From Deinandra increscens subsp. villosa (lineage: Eukaryota > Streptophyta > Magnoliopsida > Asterales > Asteraceae): a DNA stretch of 64,000 nt. Location: assembly GCA_039602395.1 (NCBI GenBank), contig JBCNJP010000012.1, positions 25,238,396 to 25,302,395 of the forward strand, given 5' to 3'. Within the stretch, counting starts at the first letter, position 1; each line of letters starts with the position of its first letter. Positions 11,685-21,507 of this stretch are shown here, piece after piece. Below the pieces are notes generated by a model. That model had not been told where the DNA came from and made no database searches. It was given only the letters and a program-made list of their open reading frames with translations. The position numbers and the translations under genes were made by a program.

Positions 11685-14600
11685 CTATTTCTTTTTTTTC
11701 TAAATTAAATTAAATATACTTTCTATTTTTTTTCTAAATTAAATACAACCCATACAAGACACAATTAAATCCCACAATTTATGTTTATAACCCGGTCTTT
11801 TTCATGCCTTTAATTACGTATCATTTAAGAACATAAAATTTATTTTTATAAAATAATTTTCGAAGTTTATCGAAATTACATAAGTGGCCCAAACTTTCAA
11901 TATTTATAATTTTAACCCAAAACATTCGTACAACTATAATTTGTGTTTCAATTGCGTGCGTAACTAGTATTGCCCACATTTTCCACACGTATATAGCATA
12001 CTCAAGTCCCGGTCTAATTTAAATAAATTGAAAGCTTGGAATATTGAAATACGAATTGAAATCGAAACAAAATAAATTGAAATAATCGTAAATTATACAT
12101 TGAAACACCAAATAAAATGAAATGAACTTCCTTATTGAATGGATCATGGAATACGAGTCGGGTACAACGAAATGGATAGACCATGGATGTTACAATCTTA
12201 CAATCAAATGATGAATCATTTGATAAATGTGTTTCCTGTATCTCAGGAAAGATGACAAGAAAACCCTTTCCGAACAAGCCGCAAAGGGCTAAAGAACTAC
12301 TTGGACTCATTCATACTGATGTTTGTGGCCCATTTAGACATGTGTCAAGAAAAGGTGCTAGCTACTTCGTGACTTTCACGGATGATTTCAGCCGTTATGG
12401 TTATGTTTACTTGCTTAAACATAAACATGAAGTGTTTGAAACATTCAAAGAGTTCAAGAACGAAGTAGAAAATCAACTCGGAAAGACCATCAAGATCCTT
12501 CGATCGGATCGTGGTGGAGAATACTTAAGCCAAGAGTTTAAGGATTATCTTAAAGCGTGTGGAATTGTCCAACAGCTTACTCCTCCTTACACTCCTTAGC
12601 ATAATGGAGTCTCTGAGAGGAGGAATCGAACCTTACTAGAAATGGTAAGGTCGATGATGAACCTTACAACTCTCCCAATATCATTTTGGGATTTTGCTCT
12701 AGAAACCGCTGTACGCGTTCTAAATATGGTTCCAACCAAGAAGGTTGAAAAGACACTGCACCAATTGTGGCATGGAGAAGTCCCTGTGTTGTCTTACTTA
12801 AGAGTCTGGGGATGTGAGGCACTTGTGAAGCGTGATACGCCTGACAAACTACAACCCATGACTACTAAGTGCATCTTTGTAGGATACCCAAAGGAAACAA
12901 TGGGTTACTATTTTTACAATCCTTCCGAAAATACTGTTCGTGTTACTCGATATGCTGAATTCTTTGAAAATAATTTTATAGTTCAAGAGAACAGTGGGAG
13001 AATTGTAGAACTACTAGAAGATGTGTCACCTTCTGAAACAACTAGCAATCATCAACTTGGGGGGGGGGGGGGGATGTTCAAAGTGATGAACCTCAAGTCG
13101 ATGATGTTGCGATTCCACTTCGTAGATCCGAAAGGGTCGTACGTAATCCGGATAGATGGATTGGTCTAGTCGAATCCGAGGATAACGTATCATGAGATCT
13201 CAATGAGCCTCCGAACTTCAAAGCTGCATTATCAGATCCGGAATCTGACAAATGGCTTGAAGCTGCGAACGTGGAAATGAAATCCATGAAAGATAATCAA
13301 GTTTGGAACTTGGTTGATCTTCCTCCTAACGCGAAGACCGTTGGGAGTAAATGGATCTTCAAGAAGAAGACCGACATGGATGGAAATGTACACACCTATA
13401 AAGCTCGTCTTGTGGCGAAAGGTTATACTCAACGTTTTGGCGTTGACTATGATGAGACCTTTTCACCAGTAGCAGACATTAGAGCTATTAGGATTCTCTT
13501 AGCCATAGCAGCGTACTATGACTTTGAGATATGGCAAATGGATGTTAAGACTGCCTTCTTAAATGGTTACTTGGATGAAGAAGTCTATATGGATCAACCT
13601 GAAGGGTTCATTGATCCAAAACATCCCAACCAAGTATGCAAGCTTCAAAGGTCCATTTATGGACTAAAGCAAGCATCGAGGAGTTGGAATAAACGGTTTG
13701 ATGAAGAAATCAAAAGGTTTGGTTTCGTTCAGAATCCCGATGAGCCATGTGTATATCGCAAAGCAAGTGGGAGTAATGTTACTTTCCTTGTCTTATATGT
13801 AGATGACATATTGATAATAGGAAAACACATTCCAATGTTGCAAGATGTAAAATCCCATCTTGGGAAGTGTTTTGCCATGAAAGACTTGGGAGAAGCAGCA
13901 TTCATTCTTGGAATCAAGATCTATAGAGATAGAACTAAGTCAAAGTGCTTATATTGATAAGATCTTGAAGCGATTCAAGATGGAGAATTCCAAGCGTGGT
14001 ATAGTACCTATGCAGGAAGGACTTGGTCTATCGGTCAAACAAGGTGCTTCTACACCTGATGAGGTGAAGCGTATGCAGAGAGTCCCTTATGCTTCGGCTG
14101 TAGGCTCTACAATGTATGCGGTAAGATGCACTAAACCTGATATAGCGTTTGCGCAGAATATCGTTAGCTGATTTCAAAAGAATCCAGGTGAAAGTCACTG
14201 GACTGATGTTAAGACCATTCTCAAGTACCTACGGGCTACTAGAGATTTGTTTTTGGTGTTTGGGGGAAATCCAGATCAAGAGCTCAAAGTGCCCGGATAC
14301 TGTGATGCTGGATTTCAGACTGATAGAGATGACACGAAGTCTCAGTCTGGGTACATCTTCGTTTTAAATGGAGGCGCTGTGGATTGGAAGAGCAAGAAGC
14401 AAACCACAGTTGCTATGTCTGCAACAGAGTCTGAGTACATTGCTGCGTCAGAGGCTACAATGGAGGCAGTCTGGATAAGGAAGTTTATTTGTGGGCTTGA
14501 TGTGATCCCTACAAGTAACTTGCCTATTGATATGTACTGTGATAATACTGGTGCATTAATCATTGCCAAAGAACCTGAAGTTCAGAAGGGCGCCAGACAC

Positions 14601-14765
14601 TATGCCAGGAGATATCACTATGTTCGTGAACAGATCGAACTAGGTGAAATCAGATTACTCAAAGTTCACACAGATATTAACTTAGCTGATCCTTTCACGA
14701 AAGCTTTGTCGAGGCCGAAGCTTGAAAGGCATGCCGAGGGCATGGGACTTAAATTAGCTAGTTAA

Positions 14766-15617
14766 ATCATGTATGTCTGATGTTCGGTATTTGGATAACG
14801 GATGTTAAACAATTTCTATATATATAATGAAATAAAGTACTTGATATGTTTGATTTCATTTAATAGTAAATTGTGTCCTATATTTGCATGTTTAATCCTT
14901 GAGTACTTGTCAAGTATTCTAAAATGTCCATTGTCGATTAACTATATGGGAATATAGTTAAACTAAGACAAATCTGAGTGATTGGTAATATTCTTGGAAT
15001 ATATAATGGAATGGTCCCACCAAACTCACATGGTATTCATAAGATGCATATCGGACAACCCCACTAACGAATTGTCACTTTATGGATCGTCGTCATTGAG
15101 TGAAATTCGTAAATGGTTGCTTTACTTATCCTTAGACTTGAGATACAAGCAGGTCATGCATGTATGGATTGCACTACTTGATATAGTTCTAACTATCCTG
15201 AATAAGGTAGTACAAAAGGGCTATTTTCAGTAAGTGTAGTGAAGTATGTGACTGGACACGTGTAGTCAAGAGGATTTGTTCCTTCAGCTTAAAAGTTGAA
15301 GCAGATACCACTGGGCCCCTCATTGGGACTAATTAAGATGTTTGCATGGCCATGCCCAAATGAAATCCAGATGTGTCTCGATTTTGAATTTGGTAATCTT
15401 TAATTAGTTATGAAATGAGAAACAAAATCGTTAAAGTATGAAATGACTTGATCCATATTCATATTTAACAACGGTATCGGTAACAAAGGGATAGTAAATG
15501 ACTGTACCATTTAAATACACTTTGAGAAACTGTACTTAAATATTTCCGGGAGCATTGGCGTGTTGCTAGACGCTAACCAATGTTTTTACCTTTATTATTA
15601 CGAGCTCAAGTGGGAGC
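14766..15617 (+). other. Copia A 3' internal region with polypurine tract
   Basis: About 850 bp of non-coding sequence between the RNase H stop and the 3' LTR. The last bases (CAAGTGGGAGC, 15607-15617) are the plus-strand primer (polypurine tract). The ORF at 14982-15233 overlaps no known domain and is probably chance. Confidence 0.65.
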
Positions 15618-16273
15618 TGTAGGGATATGATCACGTATTAATAAGCGTATGTCCGGAAAATATTTAAGCCTATGGGGTTACACGTCTCGACACTAATGTA
15701 TTTGTATTAATTAATTAGTTAATTAATATTTATCATGAACATTTAACGAGGTTTCGTTAAAAACTGACAGTTAATTGTTAACAGGGGTGTTAGTCGTAAT
15801 TAGAGAGAGTTGTAGTTGGATTACAATTAGGAAAAGGTTTTGGGATAGGCCTTAGGGCCGAAAATCGTAAAGCCCCTATCCCAAACCCTAACTTGTTTAT
15901 CAAGTTCCTAAATCCTATAAATAGACCCTCTGGGTTTAAGGTTTATGAGCTGAATTTATCTGATAAAGGTGCAGACCCTAAATCTCTCTCTTTCTCTCCA
16001 ATTTTCGGCAACAAGAAAGAACCCTAGGGGTTTCGATTTCTTGTGTGGTTCGACCAAGCCATCTTCATCAAGAGGAGTTCGTGATCAGTACTAGCATACG
16101 TACATCGGTGTGTCGTGTGTACGATCGTAGAGGGATTTACTTCAAATCCTAGAAGATCTTCTCTTGCCGAGCTAAAAAGGTACACATTATCTATCCGGTT
16201 AGTTAGATTAATTCATAGGATTAATCCCGCTGCGTACTCGTGATTATTTGATAAATAGTTATATAACCTAACA
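15618..16273 (+). repeat. Copia A 3' LTR
   Basis: 656 bp. It differs from the 5' LTR at four places by direct reading: CCTATGGGG for CCTACGGGG, ATCATGAAC for ATCACGAAC, GTTGGATTAC for GTTGAATTAC, and TTAATCCCG for TTAATTCCG. All four are transitions. Confidence 0.92.
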
Positions 16274-16278
16274 GTAAG

Positions 16279-16758
16279 TATGTAACCACCGACGGAACTT
16301 CACCATTCAAAAAGAAAGAGATCGGAGTTGTAAATCCGGCAACCACCGACGGTGGCGTGAAGTTCTGCCTCCACCGACGGGCATGGTGGACGATCAACCG
16401 GGAGCTCTCCCCCTGCAAATCTGGCACCCCAACCCCTGTAAAGCCGGCAACCACCAGCCCCCTGCGAATCCGGCACCCCCTTCGACCATCGGCAGCGGCA
16501 ATTGAACTCGTCGGCGACTGCTTCAACCACCGGCCACCCCCTTTGACCACCGGCAGCGGCGAGGTTCACAAACCCGCGATAGAATCTTCAAATTTTCACC
16601 GAAACATATTAACAATGGATCTAGACGGAATCGTTGCTTATTTCGAGTGTAACCGTGTGATTAATTTTATGATTCGATGAATTTTGTTCAAGTTGTGGTC
16701 GATTAAACTAGATCCGGTGATGGTGGCGGGATGATCGTCGTAGTCTTCGGCGGTTTGA
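16279..16758 (+). other. GC-rich gene-like interior of the outer MULE
   Basis: This segment between the Copia A TSD and the right TIR is rich in CCACCGGC/CCGGCAACC words, unlike the AT-rich surroundings. It has an open frame at 16357-16680 (107 aa, Pro/Ser/Arg-rich, no recognised domain) and overlapping minus-strand frames. The composition suits a captured gene 5' end (Pack-MULE). I do not recognise the parent gene and do not call a functional product. Confidence 0.4.
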
Positions 16759-17016
16759 ACTGAAATGCCTTTCTTTTTGTTTTTCTTTTTTTTTAATTAA
16801 GTTTGTTTTTTCTTTTAATTTTTTATTTGTTTTTACACAAAAGGGTATTAAGGTCCTTTTACATCCTTTTAACAGAGAATTTTAACCGAAGTTAGTCAAA
16901 AGGACGAAATCCGATACGATTTTGCAAAACTTGAGGACGAAATCCGTAATAAATGAAACTTAGGGACGAAATCCGAAATTTGTGCAAACCTCAGGGACGA
17001 AATCCGTAATTTACTC
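16759..17016 (-). repeat. Right terminal inverted repeat of the outer MULE
   Basis: Inverted partner of 4366-4590. It contains three clear GGACGAAATCCG-type units and one extra ~31-bp unit near the outer end. Confidence 0.8.
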
Positions 17017-17025
17017 TAAAAAGTA

Positions 17026-17964
17026 ACTTCTCATTTTATCAAAATGAATTTTATTTAGAAGATGCACTTTCTCACTCTTACTCTTATTGGTTAAAATGTT
17101 TTTTTTTGTCTAATTATTTATAAACATTTGGTTAAAATGTTTTTGTTATTTAATTATTTAAAAACATTCAATTATTTTTTAAAAACAAATACCAAGTCGA
17201 TTAAATTATAAAAACGTTTAGTTAAATTTAAAAACGAAAGAAAAAAACACATATAAAGTATTTTTGTTTTAGTTCTTGGAAAAATAGAAAAACAATATTT
17301 TCTTTTAACATACTTATACAAAACTTTATAAGTAATTTTATTTTTTTATCTCCATCAAACAATTAAAAATATATATTATAATATGTAGGGTTAGGTTCAA
17401 ATGAGAACTTTTTATTTTGAAAACTAAATCTCAACCACTAATTTCAGGTGGGGACCATTATAATTCATAGGGGTTTTTCTATATATATAAACTAGTGGCT
17501 GAGATTAGTTCTTTTTAGTTCTCAAACCCAATTGATTCTCAAATAATCATCTCCTATAATATGCATTCTTAAAGAAATAAAAAGATCGATGGAAGATAAC
17601 AAAAAAAAAATCTATACTTAGATAAAACTAAAAAATTAAAAAATTAAAAAATTAGAAAATTAATAAAAACTTTTATACATGATTTATAGAACATTAAATT
17701 ATTTTTTGAAAATATCGATCACTTCTAACAAATTATTTTTTAATTTTATTAGAAAACTATTTTTAAAATAAAAAAATATTTTAACCAATAAGAGTAGGAG
17801 CTAAAAGTGCATTTTTCTAAAAAATACTTATATGTAATTATGTGTGAGGTTATTGTGAGAAGTTTGTTTAGATCTTCAATTAAATGAAGGTCTATGGCTC
17901 AAAGTTTTTATGTGTAGAATTAGGGATAAAAAATAAAGAAAACAAAATATGGAATTTTATTTTT
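17026..17964. other. AT-rich intergenic DNA; small MITE-like block
   Basis: No gene is supported. At about 17393-17545 a block opens with GGTTCAAATGAGAAC and closes with GTTCTCAAACCC, an imperfect inverted pair typical of small MITEs. The TSD is not clear. The remainder is A/T-rich simple sequence. Confidence 0.4.
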
Positions 17965-18100
17965 ACTTTTTATCAAATTCCCTCCATTTTTAAGCATTCA
18001 TAACTCTTAAATACGACATTATTTTTTTAAAAGAATTACACCATAAAAAACGAGCGTTTTTTTATCTTTAAAACGTGTACATTGTTGTTATATATATATA

Positions 18101-18131
<31 letters not shown>

Positions 18132-18497
18132 AATACTCTTTCGATTGTATCAAAATGTTCAGATTATTGTGTCATATTGTGTCAAAATGTTCAGATCATT
18201 ATGCCATATGGTGTCAAAAACTGAAAGAGTAATTTTTTTTCTAACTTTATATATAGCAACACTATATATATTTTTGACATAATTACACAATTATCTGAAC
18301 ATTTTGATACAATGACACAATGATCTGAACATTGTGTTAAAAACTTAAAGAGTAATTTTTTTATTTTTATATAGCAACACTATACGCGTTTTAAAGATAA
18401 AAAAACGCTCGTTTTTATGGTGTAATTTTTTTAAAAAAATAATGTCGTATGTGAAAGTTATGAATGTTTAAAAAAATGGAGGAAGTAAATAAAAAGT
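17965..18497. mobile_element. Foldback MITE
   Basis: The outer ~140 bp on each side are inverted copies: ACTTTTTAT...CCTCCATTTTT, ACGACATTATTTTTTTAAAA and AAAACGAGCGTTTTTTTATC on the left are mirrored on the right. The interior holds an AT microsatellite and opposed copies of a GTGTCAAAATGTTCAGATCA-like sequence, so nearly the whole element folds on itself. It is non-coding. A TSD could not be fixed. Confidence 0.65.
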
Positions 18498-18837
18498 TAA
18501 CAAAGATGACTAAGACTAAAATACCCCCTTACTTTTTTATTAGATCAAGATCCAATAACTGAATTTTTTCTTATCCTTTTTACCTAAACAAAACTTTTTA
18601 TTTGAACTTCTATCTAGTAATTATTACATCTACCTATCTATTAAACAAAACATATCAAGTTGATTTGGCACCTTATAAGGTTGTCCACATCATCAAGTGA
18701 TGAGGTGGCATCCTCTCACACTAACCAAATCCTATGTGTCAAATTCTTGAGTTTTTAACTTTTCTTTTAAAATTTCACGTTTCATCTGGTTTATTCCGCG
18801 GATACTGGGTTAGATCCGGAGATTAGTTTCGACCCGA

Positions 18838-18963
18838 GTATATAACCTCTTTTTCAAACCGTAGTCTCATTTTCCACGACACAATTTAGGGTTTTCGTTT
18901 GAAGTTCTCTCGATCTCACCAAGCGTATCTCGATCTCCGCCGTCGTCTCTTCGTTCATCTCCG
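18838..18963 (+). promoter_or_regulatory. Promoter and first exon-like piece inside the Helitron candidate
   Basis: TATATAAC near 18838 is followed by a pyrimidine-rich, TCTCCGCC-type leader ending at an exact donor CTCCG|GTGAGT (18963/18964). This is the usual structure of a plant 5' UTR exon. No ATG frame is attached to it, so it may be a captured 5' end or the start of a non-coding transcript. Confidence 0.45.
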
Positions 18964-19710
18964 GTGAGTTCAATCTCCGATTTCGTACCGAGTGTTCTCC
19001 GATTTGTTACAGATTTGTAATAGATTTCGTTTTCTGTCTCTAATCCGCCGTCTTCTCAGATTAGGGTTTTCCGATTCAGTCTTTTAATCGATTGGTTCAG
19101 ATGAGCAAGTTTTTCCGATTCAGTATTTCAATCGAAACTTCGGCGCAATTTTTTTTTGAACCGTGCTTGAATAATGATATTCTCTTTGTTTAGAGATCGA
19201 TGGCTTAACATTATCAAGTTATTCCGTCTTTCTGTTTCAATCGAAACCTTTGTTGGAAGTATTTTACAAATCGATTTTTAGGGTTTCTATAATCCCGTGT
19301 ATTTTAGTGTTTCTGCAAGAATCTGTTCTTCATTTTAATTATGTATTAAGGCTTTAATATGTTCTTGAATCTATTCATTTTTTTTTCAAGTCATTATATT
19401 GTTAATCATCTACCTAATTGGTTATAGAAATAATCAATGTTTACTAAAATGATAATTTGGCAAACGGGTCAAAGTATTGTACATTCGTTTATGATCCTGT
19501 TGTACAATCATCCATAGAAGCATGATTAGTGATTTGTGTGTTTTCTCCCATTCGATTGCCATGTATTTTCGTCCTCATTGATTATTCATTTCCTTCTCAC
19601 TTGCTGTTGATACCATGTTTTGGTGAGTGTTGATTTTCCGAGTGACGATTATTTCAGTTATTCGTTTATGCTAATTGTAGATAGTTTTTGCTCTTTTGTA
19701 TGTTTTGCAG

Positions 19711-21507
19711 GTACCATTGGAGTTCTTCGATCATGTGTTTATGTTTTGTAGTAAGGTATCTTTGTGTTTTCAGTTTCTTAATATGAAGCAGAATCATATG
19801 AGATCTTCCTACTATTACACTCCTAATATGTATGTTACTAAACTATAGAAAATAAAAAATGCCTAGCTAAACAGAAAAATATAAACATGAAAGTTCTTAT
19901 AACTATACTTTCAATTGTATATTTGCTAATGAATTCCATTTTTACTGGTATGCCATTGTGGGAAACAAATGATAGATCGGTTTAACCACAGAGCCAATCG
20001 ATTTAATAATATTGATTATTATCCTAAGAGAATGACCTTGCAAATATAAAAAAAATGATTATAAAGAAAGTAACAATCTTTCGACGGTTCTTGATATATT
20101 TCTCAATTTGGGTGATTTTTATATGCCGCACTCAACAAGGTCATTAGAAAGTAACAATCTATTCACATGCAGGTTATGGATATGCAGACTTTGTGAAGTA
20201 ATTGAAACAAATCTGCCGGTTAGTTATGTTTGTTGGGTCTTTTACCTATTTTATGAGTTAAAATTTATAGGCATCATGTCCTTCGATTTTATTTTTTTGT
20301 ATTTAGAAACTTTTTTATAAGTTTTGAAACAAGTTTAGAACATGGATCTGTTATAACCCAAAACTGAACCTAAAACTTAAAATTGTGATTGCTTATAAAT
20401 GAAAGCCGATTAGATTTGGTTTAAGGTTTGATGGTTAATTTGATTATTGTTCAAAAATGGGTGAGTTTTTTAGCTGCTTAGTTTATGGTTTGGTTAGATT
20501 TGCTTATTGGTCATTAATGAGATTTTTGAACTTCTCTTGAATTATTGTGATAAAATTTTTGGTTTATCCAAAAAATTATTTTTTTCCTCTATTTTTGATC
20601 ATGTTATAGCAATACTTATTATTTTTTATGTGCTTGCAGGGTTCAAAACATATGTGGATTCTCATGAAAAGTCTACAAAGGTGAGTTTTTGCTTTTTTTT
20701 TTGTTGCAACTTATGTTCAATTTATTAGCATTCTATAATAAACACATAGTCTGATCGAACTGAGTTTTCATGTCGTTTTTTTTATTTCACTGTTTTTGGT
20801 TTTTAGTTTTCATGCATTGTTGTTTTTTGTACTAGCTTCACTTTCTTTGTTTTGAAATTCGGTTTTCGTTTAGCATAGGTGTGATTCGTTTTTGTTTTTA
20901 TAGTAAATTTAGTAATTATGTATTTGATTGTTTGACAGTGTGCTGCAATTTGGTTACATTTTTTTTAAATTGAGTATTTATGCGTGGTTGGGATTTTGAA
21001 CAATGTTTGGTGCTTTGTTATTTTGTTCGAAATTCTCAGGTTCGGTTCATACGATTTAGCGGTTTGAATTGTAAATGAGAAAGATACACGCTTGAGGTTG
21101 GTTAATATGTCTATTAATCAAGTTATTTGCATATAAGAATCATAAAGTTAGTTGATATAAGTTAGATAGAGTGATTAGCATTTTTCACTTTATGAAATAA
21201 ATGGGACTACTTTTATGCGAATTTGACAAGCAAGTGTAATGAGTCTATGCTTTTTAAGTTGTATGATTCGGATGAGAAGTTAGTTAATTTTTATATTGTG
21301 TATGTTAGAGGAGGTACATGGGGTATTGGTGTAAAGCATTCAATTTCTGTTAGTAAGGCTCTAAAAGTCAAAGTCAAACTACCATGTCTATTTTGGTTGA
21401 AAGATGTCCTAGAAGATGCTCATCTCATGGACATGTCAAAATATTGTGAAAATGAGTGGTTTGTTTCTATACAGGTAAATGATTTTTGTTTTCTATTTTT
21501 ATTTTAG
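19711..21507 (+). pseudogene. Exon-like fragments of unknown origin
   Basis: Acceptors at TGTTTTGCAG (19711), CACATGCAG (20172) and GTGCTTGCAG (20639) open short exon-like pieces. The third ends at AAAG|GTGAG (20680). The best open piece, 21190-21474, encodes about 90 residues with CNESMLFKLYD, VYVRGGTWGIG and DAHLMDMSKYC, ending at a donor CAG|GTAAAT. I do not recognise the family. The pieces are too short to join confidently. They look like captured or decayed exons of one transcription unit starting near 18880. Confidence 0.35.

Larger units (their letters stand above)
9255..12194. mobile_element. 2.94-kb element with LTR-type ends inserted in Copia A integrase (solo LTR or LARD)
   Basis: It begins TGTCACACCCC and ends GATGTTACA, so it has TG...CA ends, and the 5-bp TSD ATCTT flanks it (9250-9254 and 12195-12199). 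The host gag-pol frame is exactly restored if it is removed. I find no second copy of its ends inside, no primer site, no purine tract and no retroviral ORF, so it looks like a large solo LTR, or less likely a coding-free LARD. It holds AAT-type repeats, an (AT)n microsatellite and a tRNA-like sequence. The ORF at 11098-11349 has no recognised similarity. Confidence 0.75.
7832..14765 (+). pseudogene. Copia A gag-pol, broken
   Basis: From ATG 7832 the conceptual product has, in order: a Copia gag core, a CX2CX4HX4C zinc knuckle (CHHCGEVGHWKRNC, near 8630), a protease region with DTGCGTH, the pre-integrase H/C region, an integrase core with HTDVCGPF and SDRGGEY, reverse transcriptase with YVDDI, and RNase H with YCDAGF; it ends at TAA 14763. 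Lesions seen: a 1-bp loss before 7934, TAA 8515, TGA 9088, the 2.94-kb insertion at 9255, TAG 12597, slippage in a G15 tract (13059-13073), TGA 13193, a small deletion near 13940 and TGA 14169. Removing the insertion plus its 5-bp duplication restores exactly the same frame across 9254/12200. No functional product is expected. Confidence 0.9.
4641..16273 (+). mobile_element. Copia A: LTR retrotransposon with broken coding region and two nested elements
   Basis: The two 656-bp LTRs are flanked by the 5-bp TSD GTAAG (4636-4640 and 16274-16278). A primer site for initiator tRNA-Met follows the 5' LTR, a purine tract precedes the 3' LTR, and the domain order protease-integrase-RT-RNase H is that of Ty1/Copia. 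Without the nested MULE-like (5769-6756) and LTR-type (9255-12194) elements it is about 7.7 kb, long for Copia because of its leader and 3' region. The LTRs differ at 4 positions (about 0.6 percent), which suggests a recent insertion, yet gag-pol has at least eight disabling lesions. It probably needs proteins from intact relatives. Confidence 0.92.
4366..17016. mobile_element. Outer Mutator-like element (MULE), split by Copia A
   Basis: Long terminal inverted repeats (4366-4590 and 16759-17016) begin GAGTAAATTACGG and are flanked by a perfect 9-bp TSD, TAAAAAGTA (4357-4365 and 17017-17025). A long TIR with a 9-bp TSD identifies the Mutator superfamily. Removing Copia A and its 5-bp duplication leaves an element of about 1.0 kb without a transposase. 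The interior right of the retrotransposon (16279-16758) is GC-rich and gene-like, so this may be a Pack-MULE. The right TIR has one additional ~31-bp unit containing GGATTTCGTCCCT that the left lacks. Confidence 0.85.
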
